From NCBI GenBank assembly GCA_015055975.1, contig SVHF01000003.1:1-64000 (forward strand): a stretch of DNA of 64,000 nucleotides, written 5' to 3'. Source of the stretch: Clostridiales bacterium (lineage in GTDB: Bacteria > Bacillota > Clostridia > Christensenellales > UBA3700). The notes under the pieces were generated by a model. It was not told where the DNA came from. It saw only the letters and a program-made list of their open reading frames with translations, and did no database searches. Shown one piece after another: positions 7,442 to 16,084 of this stretch; position 1 is the first letter of the stretch; each line of letters begins with the position of its first letter. The position numbers and the translations under genes were made by a program.

Positions 7442-8572
7442 ATGAAAAAGAGAATTATTATACTTGGTTCAACGGGATCTATTGGAACACAAACTCTTGA
7501 TGTAATAAGACAGTACAAGGATGATTTTGAAGTAGTTGGACTTGCTTGTAATACAAATATCTTGCTTTTACAAAAACAAATTCAAGAATTTAAACCAAAA
7601 TACGTAGCTGTTTCTGATGAAAAAGCAGCTAGCCGTTTGCCAAAAGGTGATTTTACTTTGTTTGATGGCGATATGGCTATCACAAGTTTGTGTACAATCG
7701 AGTGTGATATCTTATTGAATTCTTTAGTAGGTATTGAAGGACTTGCTCCAACAATTACCGCAATTAAGTTTGGAACAAACATTGCGCTTGCAAATAAAGA
7801 AACATTAGTTACCGGCGGAGATATCGTTATGAATCTTGCAAAAGAAAATAACGTTTCTATATTACCTGTTGATTCAGAACATTCTGCAATTTGGCAATGT
7901 ATGGATTTTAACAAAGATAAGAAGATAGATAAAATCCTTTTAACTGCATCAGGTGGTGCATTTAGAGGAAAGACAAAAGATGAAATCAAATTCCTTAAAG
8001 CTTCAGATGCGCTAAAGCATCCAACTTGGAATATGGGAAATAAGGTAACAATAGACAGTGCTACTTTAATGAACAAAGGTCTTGAAGTAATTGAAGCTAT
8101 GCATCTTTTCAATATGGCCCCAAAGGACATCGAAATTATCGTTCATAAGGAAAGTATCATACATAGTATGATTCAATACAAGGATGGCTCTATAATTGGC
8201 CAGCTTTCATATCCAGATATGAAGCTTCCAATACAAGTAGCTTTAAATTATCCAAAAAGAGGGGAACATCTATTTACGCCACTATCTTTTAAGGATTTAA
8301 CTTTGCATTTTGAAGAAGTGGATTTAGATACATTCCCATGCTTGAAGATTGCGTTAGATGTTGCAAATAAGCGTGGTCTTCAACCAACAATTATGAATGC
8401 AGCAAATGAAGAATTAGTTCAACTATATCTTCAAGATAAGATAGGATTTTATGATATTTCTAACTACATACAAAAGGCTCTAGATAAATTCTCTGGAGAA
8501 GATAAGCTAAGCTTATTTAATATTCAAAGAGTCGATTGGGATGTAAGGGAGTTTATTAAAAAGAGTATATGA
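7442..8572 (+). CDS. dxr: 1-deoxy-D-xylulose 5-phosphate reductoisomerase
   Basis: Converts DXP to MEP with NADPH, the second step of the MEP isoprenoid pathway. The N-terminal NADPH loop GSTGSIG (residues 9-15) is present. Also present are the substrate/metal motif PVDSEHSAIWQ (about 141-151), the SGGAFRGK loop (about 177-184), and the Glu-containing NKGLEVIEAMHLF segment. Length 376 aa is normal. It is packed between cdsA and rseP with a 4-base overlap at its end. Confidence 0.97.
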   Translation: MKKRIIILGSTGSIGTQTLDVIRQYKDDFEVVGLACNTNILLLQKQIQEFKPKYVAVSDEKAASRLPKGDFTLFDGDMAITSLCTIECDILLNSLVGIEGLAPTITAIKFGTNIALANKETLVTGGDIVMNLAKENNVSILPVDSEHSAIWQCMDFNKDKKIDKILLTASGGAFRGKTKDEIKFLKASDALKHPTWNMGNKVTIDSATLMNKGLEVIEAMHLFNMAPKDIEIIVHKESIIHSMIQYKDGSIIGQLSYPDMKLPIQVALNYPKRGEHLFTPLSFKDLTLHFEEVDLDTFPCLKIALDVANKRGLQPTIMNAANEELVQLYLQDKIGFYDISNYIQKALDKFSGEDKLSLFNIQRVDWDVREFIKKSI

Positions 8573-9666
8573 CATTTATACTATCAGTAACATTTGTAGA
8601 GGTCTTAAAATGGATTGGCTATGTTTTAGTCGCTCTACTATGTTTGATGGTTATGATAATGATTCACGAAACTGGTCACTATCTAGTTGGAAAGGCATTT
8701 CATTTTACAATTCTTGAATATTCAATAGGTTTTGGCCCAAAGATTTTCCAAAAGGTAAACGAAAAGACAGGAGAGAAGTTCACGCTTCGTTGGATTCCAC
8801 TTGGTGGTTATTGTCAATTTAAAGATGAAGATGAAGAAGCAACAGATCCTGGTTCATTTAATGCAAAGCCAGTTTGGCAAAGAATATTAGTACTATTTGC
8901 TGGCGCTTTTATGAACTTTATATCTGCAATTGTTTTCGTTATCATATTTTTATGTGCATTTGGAGATTTCGTTCCAAAGGTTTATAAAACATATGATTTT
9001 GTAGACCCAGCTTATACTCAACAATTAGAAGTGGGGGATGTCATCTACAAAGTAGATGGTAAAAACACATATTCGCTAGCAGATCCAAATAAGTTGAAAT
9101 ATTTGATATCTGGTAAAGAAGATGTTGTATTAACAGTAGATAGAAATGGCGAGATTATGGATATCAATGTTCATATCGCTGAATATCAAGGACAAGTCAC
9201 TACAGATACTGGTGAAGTTATAGATATACATGGAACGGGTATTGGTATGAGTGCATCATATCTTCAACAAAAGGTATCGTTTTTTAAAGCAATACCAAGA
9301 GCCTTCCAATTTGCATATGAAGAAGTCGTCTTTATATTTAGAACATTTGGATCAATATTTAGGGGAGCTGCAAAAGTATCCGAAAACATGGGTGGTACGG
9401 TTACGGCTATAACAGTTTTGTCTCAACTTGCTCAAAATGGATTCCAAGCCGTATTTTATGGGCTTTGTGTATTATCTGTATCAATAGGTGTGATGAATTT
9501 GTTACCATTCCCAGCATTGGATGGATGCAGAATTGTATTTTGTATAGTAGAATGGATTAGAAGAAAGCCAAATAATAGAAAAATAGAAGCAATAATTAAT
9601 TTTGCTGGATTAATTGTATTAATCTTGCTCGCAGTAACTTTAGATTTATTGCATTTTCTGGGGTAG
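8569..9666 (+). CDS. rseP: site-2 intramembrane metalloprotease RseP/RasP
   Basis: A membrane zinc protease that cleaves anti-sigma factors and signal-peptide remnants. The zinc motif HETGH (His33, Glu34, His37) lies in the first transmembrane segment. A PDZ-like domain with the 'GDVIYKVDG' pattern occupies about residues 140-210. The third zinc ligand motif LLPFPALDG is at about 310-318. Length 365 aa is usual. It overlaps dxr by ATGA. The placement in a cdsA-dxr-rseP-ispG order is classical. Confidence 0.96.
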   Translation: MTFILSVTFVEVLKWIGYVLVALLCLMVMIMIHETGHYLVGKAFHFTILEYSIGFGPKIFQKVNEKTGEKFTLRWIPLGGYCQFKDEDEEATDPGSFNAKPVWQRILVLFAGAFMNFISAIVFVIIFLCAFGDFVPKVYKTYDFVDPAYTQQLEVGDVIYKVDGKNTYSLADPNKLKYLISGKEDVVLTVDRNGEIMDINVHIAEYQGQVTTDTGEVIDIHGTGIGMSASYLQQKVSFFKAIPRAFQFAYEEVVFIFRTFGSIFRGAAKVSENMGGTVTAITVLSQLAQNGFQAVFYGLCVLSVSIGVMNLLPFPALDGCRIVFCIVEWIRRKPNNRKIEAIINFAGLIVLILLAVTLDLLHFLG

Positions 9667-9668
9667 AT

Positions 9669-10706
9669 ATGAGTATTAAAAAAGTAAAAGTTGGAAATCT
9701 AACAATTGGAGATAAGGATATCATTGTTCAATCAATGACAAATACTAAAACATCAGATGTAGATGCTACAATTGCACAAATTCTTTCTTTAGAAAAGTGT
9801 GGTTGTGAATTAGTTAGATGTACTGTTCCAACAAAAGAAGATGCATATGCATTAAAAGAAATTGTTAAAGCTGTTCATATTCCAGTTGTTGCTGATATTC
9901 ATTTTTCATCTGAACTTGCAATACTTGCAGCAGATAATGGTGCAGCAAAAATTAGAATCAACCCAGGAAATATTGGATCTTTAGATAAAGTGAAGTATTT
10001 AGCTCAATATCTAAAAGAAAGACAAATTCCTATACGTATTGGAGTAAATGGTGGTTCTTTAGATAAAAAATATAAGCATTTGAATCAAGTAGACGGCATG
10101 GTTGAAAGTGTTTTAGAACACGTTCATCTTTTAGAAGATAACAATTTTGATGACATAGTCATCTCTTGTAAATCTTCAAATGTATTCAACATGATAAAAG
10201 CATATAGAAAAATACATGAATTATTACCATATCCATTACATATTGGAGTAACTGAAGCTGGAACATATACTCAAGGCTTAATTAAAAATTCAATTGGTAT
10301 TGGTGGGTTATTAGTTGATGGCATAGGAGATACAATAAGAGTTTCTTTAACAGATACTCCAGAAAAAGAAATCTATGCAGCACAAAATATTCTAAAGGCT
10401 TGCAATTTATACAATAAACCATATTGTGAGGTTGTATCTTGTCCAACATGTGGAAGAACTGAAATAAAGGTACAAGAATATGCTGATGCAATAGCGGATT
10501 ATTGTAAAGATATAAAAAAGAACATCAAAATCGCCGTTATGGGATGTATTGTGAACGGTATTGGAGAAAGTGAAGGATCTGACTTTGGTGTTGCTGGCGG
10601 AAAGGATAAATCCGTTATATTTAAAGATGGTAAACAACTTGAAGTTGTATCAAATGATAAAATTTTAGATAAATTAAAGGAGCTTGTAGATAATTTCAAT
10701 GGATAA
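9669..10706 (+). CDS. ispG: 4-hydroxy-3-methylbut-2-enyl diphosphate synthase (flavodoxin)
   Basis: The iron-sulfur enzyme of the penultimate MEP pathway step. The N-terminal TIM-barrel half begins KVKVGNLTIG and IVQSMTNTKTSDVDAT. The three [4Fe-4S] cysteines are in SCPTCGR (about 258, 261) and MGCIVNGIGE (about 292). Length 345 aa matches the short bacterial form. It starts two bases after rseP, and its end overlaps the next gene by 8 bases. Confidence 0.97.
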   Translation: MSIKKVKVGNLTIGDKDIIVQSMTNTKTSDVDATIAQILSLEKCGCELVRCTVPTKEDAYALKEIVKAVHIPVVADIHFSSELAILAADNGAAKIRINPGNIGSLDKVKYLAQYLKERQIPIRIGVNGGSLDKKYKHLNQVDGMVESVLEHVHLLEDNNFDDIVISCKSSNVFNMIKAYRKIHELLPYPLHIGVTEAGTYTQGLIKNSIGIGGLLVDGIGDTIRVSLTDTPEKEIYAAQNILKACNLYNKPYCEVVSCPTCGRTEIKVQEYADAIADYCKDIKKNIKIAVMGCIVNGIGESEGSDFGVAGGKDKSVIFKDGKQLEVVSNDKILDKLKELVDNFNG

Positions 10707-12291
10707 ATTCCTTATTGAATTTAACGAAGTAACTAACAATAAATTTAGTTATTTAAGAATAGACGACGTTGTGCCTGTTAAAAATGAAGAAACAAATACA
10801 GTTTCTTTATCTATAACGTTTGTCGTTCCATATGATATCTACAACGATCCAGAAAAATTTAATATGGATGTGAAAGCAGAAATAGAGAATGCAACAATAT
10901 CTTTACTTCCTAAAAATGTGAATTGTCATTTCAAATATGACAAAATCATGGTTATCCCTCAAGTTGTTACAAGATTTGTAACCGATTTTATTAGAGATAA
11001 TTATCAAAAATTATTTAATGGTAAATATTTAGCAAAAGATATTCAAGTAACTGTTTCTTCAAACGATGTAAATATTGTAATACCTGTAGATGAAACAATT
11101 TATAGTTTTTGTGAAAATAAAGGAGTAGGCGATAAGCTTATTGAGTATTTGGACTCAAAATACAGCGCAAATAACGTTGTAAAGTTCAAGTCAATGAAAA
11201 TGCCCGAAACCGAAGAATTCAAGTTAAATCACGCTACAAAATTCGTTGACGATGGGTTGATTATTTGCAAAAAGAATTTGGTAATTGTAGGTGGCCCAAT
11301 TGCTGATCCTCCAATTGCTATTCAAAAATATAAAAAACCAGTTGCTGAAGCTACAATTTGTGGGGAAGTTATTAGCATTGAAAAGAAGAATTATACAAGT
11401 AAAAAAACTGGCAAGCAAAGGATATTCTATGCTATAAGCATAAAAGACCCATTGGGAGCTGTTATGCCATGTGTATATTTTGTTAAAAATTCAAGAGCTA
11501 AAAAGTCCACTGCAGATAAAATAAAAGTTGGAGATCAAGTTATTGCAAACGGGGAACTTGTAACATCAAATTACAATGGCGCTTTGAATATGTTTATAAC
11601 AAATGTAATGTCATGCTTTATAGATTATGATGGTACAAAACAAAAATTTGCATACATTAAAAAGCTTACTCAAAAAGCAGTTATTCCAACTCCAAAGCCA
11701 TATACAAAAAAAGAAGAAGAAAAACCTTTAACACTATTTGATGAAGTTCCATATATTTGTCCATATCTAAGAGAAAATGAATTCACAATATTTGACTTAG
11801 AAACAACCGGACTTATTTCAAAAGAATTTATGCCAAAGATTGTAGAAATTGGTGCTGCAAGAATTAAAAATGGAGAAATTATATCTACATTTGAAACACT
11901 TGTAGATCCACAAGAGCATATTCCAGAAGATGCCTCAAGAGTTAACCATATCTACGATAATATGATTGATGAAGCGCCAATTATTGCGGATGCAATAGGA
12001 CCATTTTTGAAATATGCATTGGGCTCTATTCTAGTTGGACATAATGCAGTTAATTTTGATGCAAAAATTGTTGAATATTATGCAAAAGAAAATGGATATA
12101 CATTTGATTTTGAAGTTTTAGATACAAATAAACTTGCACTTGAAGCTGGAATTACAAATAAATATATGTCTTTAGCAAATCTATGCAAAGCTTTCAATAT
12201 TGTAAATGATAATCCTCATAGAGCATTAGGGGATGTTATAGCTACAGCAAAAGCCTTTATTGAGCTTGCAAATAAATTGAGATTAGAATAA
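10699..12291 (+). CDS. PolC-like protein with N-terminal, OB-fold and DEDDh exonuclease domains but no polymerase
   Basis: It occupies the place where polC normally follows ispG. Residues ~1-200 resemble the PolC N-terminal domains. About 215-310 form an OB fold (GEVISIEKKNYTSKKTGK...). About 360-530 are a DEDDh 3'-5' exonuclease with all five residues: Asp366 and Glu368 in DLETTG, Asp454 in HNAVNFD, His507 and Asp512 in HRALGD. The PHP, polymerase and C-terminal domains of PolC (~1400 aa) are absent, and only a ~45-residue linker separates OB and exonuclease. It ends at the stop of the convergent gene with no gap. It could be a proofreading subunit, or a specialised nuclease descended from PolC. 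Confidence 0.8.
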   Translation: MDKFLIEFNEVTNNKFSYLRIDDVVPVKNEETNTVSLSITFVVPYDIYNDPEKFNMDVKAEIENATISLLPKNVNCHFKYDKIMVIPQVVTRFVTDFIRDNYQKLFNGKYLAKDIQVTVSSNDVNIVIPVDETIYSFCENKGVGDKLIEYLDSKYSANNVVKFKSMKMPETEEFKLNHATKFVDDGLIICKKNLVIVGGPIADPPIAIQKYKKPVAEATICGEVISIEKKNYTSKKTGKQRIFYAISIKDPLGAVMPCVYFVKNSRAKKSTADKIKVGDQVIANGELVTSNYNGALNMFITNVMSCFIDYDGTKQKFAYIKKLTQKAVIPTPKPYTKKEEEKPLTLFDEVPYICPYLRENEFTIFDLETTGLISKEFMPKIVEIGAARIKNGEIISTFETLVDPQEHIPEDASRVNHIYDNMIDEAPIIADAIGPFLKYALGSILVGHNAVNFDAKIVEYYAKENGYTFDFEVLDTNKLALEAGITNKYMSLANLCKAFNIVNDNPHRALGDVIATAKAFIELANKLRLE

Positions 12292-13236
12292 TTATTTCAA
12301 TTTATTTTTATCTGCGCCTTTTACCAAAAATTCCCAAAGTAGAGAATCGTCCGGCAAAATAGATTCATCTAAATATCCACAATATTGTAGTTTTTCATAC
12401 AATTCTTTTCCATATGGATTTTTAGAATCTTTAAGCATTTTTTCAAGATATGTATGGTATAAAAGTGGCTCATATAGGTGAGTTGTATCTAAAAGATAAT
12501 TTGCAGATACTCTATATGGTTTAATATATTTATCTTCGCCTGCACATACGTTATTCCACATCTCTAGAGTTTCTTCAACAGTTGTTCCACGAGTTAGAGA
12601 ATCTCTAATCAGTCTTCTCATGAATCTTAATAATTTAGCAGGTATTATAGTCGTTCCGTTTATTTGGAAATTTGAATATACGCAGATGTAAACTCTATAA
12701 AATAGAGAAGACTCCATTTTTAATAATTTTGGATTAAGTGCGTGAGTACCTTCAATGACAATTATATCTTGGTCGGTCACTTCAATATGATTTACTTCTT
12801 TCTTTCTTGTACCTGTTTCAAAATCAAAGATAGGAAGATCTGTTTCATAGCTTGTTATTAAATCTTGGATACATGAATTAAACTTTTCTAAATCAAGGAT
12901 ATCAAAGTTTTCAAAATCGTATTTTCCATCAGGAAGGATAGGGGTTTGATCTCTATTGATATAAAAATCGTCTAAAGATATTGCAACGCATCCTTTCCCT
13001 AATTCATTAAGGGCGGCTTCTAGCTTTTTTGAGGTTGTAGTTTTCCCTGAAGAAGAAGGTCCTGCAAGTAAAACAAATCTTTTTGAACCATAGATAATTG
13101 AATTTGCAATTACATCGATTTCATCTTCATATTTTCTAGAAGAAAACTTGATAAGTTTATCTAACTCATATTGTGCTTGTTCATTGATTTTTTGTAAATC
13201 AAGTTGTGTTTTTGTTACGCCCGTAATATTTTCCAT
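12292..13236 (-). CDS. uridine kinase-like nucleoside kinase
   Basis: A P-loop kinase of the uridine kinase/phosphoribulokinase family, probably phosphorylating a nucleoside with ATP or GTP. The Walker A motif GPSSSGKT is at residues 59-66. SLDDFY follows at about 84, and the EGTHAL segment (Walker B region) at about 158. The lid region has RRLIRDS. Many Clostridia carry a longer version with an N-terminal TGS-like domain; this 314-residue form lacks it. The ATG at 13236 is chosen because GAGG precedes it and a TATACT promoter covers the in-frame ATG at 13263. Confidence 0.8.
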   Translation of the reverse strand: MENITGVTKTQLDLQKINEQAQYELDKLIKFSSRKYEDEIDVIANSIIYGSKRFVLLAGPSSSGKTTTSKKLEAALNELGKGCVAISLDDFYINRDQTPILPDGKYDFENFDILDLEKFNSCIQDLITSYETDLPIFDFETGTRKKEVNHIEVTDQDIIVIEGTHALNPKLLKMESSLFYRVYICVYSNFQINGTTIIPAKLLRFMRRLIRDSLTRGTTVEETLEMWNNVCAGEDKYIKPYRVSANYLLDTTHLYEPLLYHTYLEKMLKDSKNPYGKELYEKLQYCGYLDESILPDDSLLWEFLVKGADKNKLK

Positions 13237-13250
13237 TTTTGCCTCACGCA

Positions 13251-13268
13251 AATAGTATAACATACTAT
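13251..13268 (-). promoter_or_regulatory. -10 element with 7-bp dyad upstream of the nucleoside kinase
   Basis: On the minus strand TATACT lies about 15 bases before the start. It is embedded in a perfect dyad ATAGTAT-gtt-ATACTAT (13252-13268). No clear -35 is visible. A dyad over the -10 suggests repression. Confidence 0.4.
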
Positions 13269-13323
13269 AACTTAATTTTACATAAAGATTTATTTCCCTT
13301 AAATACGCACAAAATTATTTTTC

Positions 13324-13353
13324 TTTACATTTATAATACATTTGCGCTAAAAT
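13324..13353 (+). promoter_or_regulatory. promoter of the zinc-ribbon gene
   Basis: TTTACA (13324-13329), 18 bases, TAAAAT (13348-13353), giving a ~35-base leader with GGAGG before the gene at 13396. An alternative TATAAT sits at 13332-13337. Confidence 0.5.
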
Positions 13354-13395
13354 ATTTGTATCGTAAAAAGTTATTTTATAAACGGAGGATTAGTT

Positions 13396-13815
13396 ATGGC
13401 TAAATGTAAAGTTTGCGGAAGCGATTTAGTTAAGAAGAAGACAAAGTCTGGAGAAGTTGTATTATACTGCCCAGATTGCAAAAAGATTTACAGATTAAAA
13501 GCAAAGGCTGAAGAAGCAGCAAAGAAGGTAGAGGAAGAGGAAGAAGAAGAGGAAGAAGAAGCTCCTGTTGTAGCTCCAAAGAAAATACCTGCTAAGAAGG
13601 CTCCAGTCGTTGAAGAAGAAGAGGAAGAAGAAGAGGAAGAAGTAGCAGCTCCAGCTCCAAAAGCAGCTCCAATTCCAGTTGTTGCTAAGGAAGAACCAAA
13701 GGCAGCTCCAGCAGTAGATAACAAATCTTTAGAATCAATTGCTGATTCTTTAGCAGAAATCAATGCTTCATTGAAGGGATTACTAAAGATCTTCAACAAC
13801 ATCTATAAGTCTTAA
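13396..13815 (+). CDS. zinc-ribbon protein with two poly-Glu tracts and an amphipathic C-terminal helix
   Basis: I do not recognise a named family. The N-terminus is a four-cysteine zinc ribbon (Cys4, Cys7, Cys25, Cys28). A helical Lys/Ala segment follows, then a low-complexity linker with two runs of ten glutamates separated by a Pro/Lys/Ala segment. The last ~35 residues (SLESIADSLAEINASLKGLL...) form a regular amphipathic helix that could mediate oligomerisation or membrane binding. The GAA/GAG tracts are repetitive DNA and may vary in length. GGAGG precedes the start. It is monocistronic and divergent from the nucleoside kinase gene. Confidence 0.75.
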   Translation: MAKCKVCGSDLVKKKTKSGEVVLYCPDCKKIYRLKAKAEEAAKKVEEEEEEEEEEAPVVAPKKIPAKKAPVVEEEEEEEEEEVAAPAPKAAPIPVVAKEEPKAAPAVDNKSLESIADSLAEINASLKGLLKIFNNIYKS

Positions 13816-13866
13816 TAAATAAATATATTATATAAAACGCTTTACTTTTAAATATTTATTGCGTAA

Positions 13867-13872
13867 TATAAT
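13867..13872 (+). promoter_or_regulatory. -10 element of the rimP-nusA operon
   Basis: TATAAT at 13867-13872 precedes a ~70-base leader. The best -35 candidate (TTTACT, 13841-13846) is 20 bases away, longer than optimal. Confidence 0.4.
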
Positions 13873-13896
13873 AGTAGTTTTAAGATTGAATAACTT

Positions 13897-13923
13897 AAAA
13901 GCGGCTTGAAAAAAGTCGCTTTT
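13897..13923 (+). promoter_or_regulatory. hairpin in the rimP leader
   Basis: AAAAGCGGCTT (13897-13907) pairs with AAGTCGCTTTT (13913-13923): 11 bp with one G-T pair and a 5-base loop. It ends in four T directly before the rimP ribosome site. It could act as an attenuator of the operon or mark the end of a short leader RNA. Confidence 0.45.
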
Positions 13924-13942
13924 AGTTTTGAAAGGAGGACGT

Positions 13943-14401
13943 ATGTCACAAATTACTGATAAAGTTGCAGAATTTGTAAGACCAATTATCGAAAATAACG
14001 GTATGGAACTCGTTGATGTTGAATTCAAAAAGCAATATGGACAAGATACTTTAACTGTTTTTGTAGATAAAGAAGGTGGTATGGATTTAATCGCTTGCGA
14101 AAAAATTCACAACGCAATTTCTGACCCACTAGACGAATTAGATCCAACAAATGGTAAGGCATATGTTTTAAATGTTTCATCTCCAGGATTGGATAGACCA
14201 TTCAAAACACAAAGAGATTATGAAAAGCATTTAAATCAAGATGTTGAAATCTCTCTATATGCACCAATTGAAAAACTTAAGAAATTTGAAGCTAAACTTT
14301 TAGCATACAATGTTGATTCTATCGACGTTGAATACAAAGGTAAAAAAATAAACATAGATATTAAAAACATAGCTTTAATCCATGAAGCTATAAAATTTTA
14401 G
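13943..14401 (+). CDS. rimP: ribosome maturation factor RimP
   Basis: Assists 30S subunit assembly. The 152-residue protein has the two-domain layout: 'NGMELVDVEFKKQYG' near residue 20 and 'LNVSSPGLDRPFKTQRDYEKH' near residue 78, the family's most conserved stretch. ATG at 13943 follows AAAGGAGG by five bases; the upstream in-frame TTG at 13928 would place the ribosome site inside the gene. nusA follows after 9 bases, the usual order. Confidence 0.95.
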   Translation: MSQITDKVAEFVRPIIENNGMELVDVEFKKQYGQDTLTVFVDKEGGMDLIACEKIHNAISDPLDELDPTNGKAYVLNVSSPGLDRPFKTQRDYEKHLNQDVEISLYAPIEKLKKFEAKLLAYNVDSIDVEYKGKKINIDIKNIALIHEAIKF

Positions 14402-14410
14402 GAGGACAAA

Positions 14411-15523
14411 ATGGCAAACAAGAAAGAGGCTACTACAAAGAAAGCAAGTAGCGCAAAGAAAGAAATTACAAGCAAAGACTTTTTCGAAGCATTAGACGGA
14501 CTAGAAGCTGCTACAAAAATCACTAAAGAACAATTTATTGAATATTTAGCTGCTGGTATTTCATCTGCTTATAAGAAAGAATGCGGTGAAGCTCGTAATA
14601 TTCTTATTCAATTAAACCCTGAAAAATGCACAATCAGAGTTACAGCTTACAAGAAAATTGTTGAAGAAGTAGAAGATCCAGAGAAGGAAATCTCTCTAGA
14701 AGATGCTTTAGAAATCAATCCAAAAGCTCAAATCGGTGGTGTTATTTCAGAGGATTTAAAACCAAAGGAATTCTCAAGAATTGCAGCTCAAACTGCAAAG
14801 CAAGTTATCACTCAAAAGCTAAATGATGCTACAAAGAGTATAGTTTTAGAAGAAATGTCTAAAAAAGAGGGTGAAATCGTATCTTGCCAAATCAGAAGAA
14901 TTGAAGGTGACAATATTTACGTAGATATTTCAGGTTCTACTATGGAAGGTTTAATGTTAAAGGGCGATCAAGTTCCAACAGAAGAATATTCAGTAGGCCA
15001 AAGATTAAAAGTATATGTTCGTAAGATTTCTACAGATACAAGAGGAAATAGCCATGTTTTAGTTTCTAGAACAAATAATGGATTTATCAGAAGATTATTC
15101 GAAATGGAAATTCCAGAAATCAAGGCTGGTCTTGTTGTTATCAAGAAGATCGTTAGAGAACCAGGATACAGAACAAAGGTTGCTATCGCTGCAACTGATC
15201 CAACAATCGATGCTGTTGGTGCATGTATCGGACAAAAGGGTATGAGAATCACAAACATCGTTGACGAAATCAACGGCGAAAATATTGATATCGTACCATA
15301 TTGCGAAGATAAGAGAGAATTTATCGCAAGAGCTCTAAGCCCAGCAAAGGTTGTAGCTGTTGCTATCAACGAAACTTTAAATACTGCTAAAGCTTTAGTT
15401 CCAGATGATATGTATCTAAAGGCTATCGGTAAGAAAGGTTATAACGCAAAGCTTGCTGTTAAATTAACAGACTTCAAGATTGACGTTAAGAAGATGAGCG
15501 AAGAAAGCGAGGGAACATATTAA
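14411..15523 (+). CDS. nusA: transcription termination/antitermination factor NusA
   Basis: Binds RNA polymerase and nascent RNA to control pausing and termination. After a lysine-rich start come the N-terminal polymerase-binding domain (about residues 20-150), an S1 domain (about 155-220) and two KH domains (about 225-350, with IGQKGMRI near 272 and IGKKGYNAKLA near 337). At 370 aa it lacks the acidic repeats of proteobacterial NusA, as is normal in Bacillota. GGAGG precedes it. Confidence 0.97.
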   Translation: MANKKEATTKKASSAKKEITSKDFFEALDGLEAATKITKEQFIEYLAAGISSAYKKECGEARNILIQLNPEKCTIRVTAYKKIVEEVEDPEKEISLEDALEINPKAQIGGVISEDLKPKEFSRIAAQTAKQVITQKLNDATKSIVLEEMSKKEGEIVSCQIRRIEGDNIYVDISGSTMEGLMLKGDQVPTEEYSVGQRLKVYVRKISTDTRGNSHVLVSRTNNGFIRRLFEMEIPEIKAGLVVIKKIVREPGYRTKVAIAATDPTIDAVGACIGQKGMRITNIVDEINGENIDIVPYCEDKREFIARALSPAKVVAVAINETLNTAKALVPDDMYLKAIGKKGYNAKLAVKLTDFKIDVKKMSEESEGTY

Positions 15524-15524
15524 T

Positions 15525-15791
15525 ATGGTAAAAAAGATACCTCAAAGAATGTGTATAGCTTGTAAGGTTCATAAGGATAAAAAAGAACTAATTAGAGTTG
15601 TTAAATCACAAGATGGACAAATCTCACTAGATTTTACGGGCAAGAAAGCAGGAAGAGGCGCATATATCTGCAATGATATTAACTGTATTAATAAAATGGT
15701 GAAGAATAAGTTATTAAATAAAGCTTTTGAAACACCAATCGATGAGGAAACATATTTAGCATTACAAAATGAGTTTGAATCAAAAATGTAA
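15525..15791 (+). CDS. rnpM: YlxR/RnpM family RNA-binding protein
   Basis: An 88-residue basic protein with the family start 'PQRMCIACKVHKDKKELIR' (residues ~5-23) and the GRGAYIC motif (about 44-50). In Bacillus subtilis the homologue (YlxR, renamed RnpM) binds and modulates RNase P. Located between nusA and the L7Ae-like gene, as usual. The end overlaps the next gene by 23 bases. Confidence 0.92.
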   Translation: MVKKIPQRMCIACKVHKDKKELIRVVKSQDGQISLDFTGKKAGRGAYICNDINCINKMVKNKLLNKAFETPIDEETYLALQNEFESKM

Positions 15792-16065
15792 TTCGTATAT
15801 TCATTTTGCTGTTAAAGCAAACAAAGTCCTTTGGGGTTTGGATTTTATTAAAAAATCTAAGTTCATTCCATATGTTATTATCTTTGATAATACACTTGGA
15901 GAGAATAGCAAAAAGCAAATGTTAAACTATTCTGAAGAAAACGAAGTTGAATTAATAGAAGTTGAAGAAAACTATTTAAACAACTTGTTAAAAAGAAAAA
16001 ATGTAAAAATGATTGGCATAATAGATGAATCACTAGCCAATGCGATACTAAATAATAATCAATAA
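15769..16065 (+). CDS. ylxQ: divergent YlxQ/L7Ae-like RNA-binding protein
   Basis: Position between rnpM and infB and the pattern 'HFAVKANKVLWGLDFIKKSKFIPYVIIFD', reduced to its core KANKVLWGLDFIKK, identify a YlxQ-type L7Ae fold (98 aa, typical 100). L7Ae proteins bind kink-turn RNA. The usual 'NTKKK' and C-terminal segments are recognisable but divergent. It overlaps rnpM by 23 bases, so translation is probably coupled. Confidence 0.8.
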   Translation: MSLNQKCNSYIHFAVKANKVLWGLDFIKKSKFIPYVIIFDNTLGENSKKQMLNYSEENEVELIEVEENYLNNLLKRKNVKMIGIIDESLANAILNNNQ

Positions 16066-16084
16066 CGTTACGGAGGATTATAAC

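Noticed and set aside
7582-8130. 182-codon minus-strand frame inside dxr
   Set aside because: Fully overlaps an unambiguous conserved gene and has no start signals.
13488-13802. Minus-strand poly-Ser frame
   Set aside because: It is the complement of the poly-Glu tracts of the zinc-ribbon gene; low-complexity shadow.
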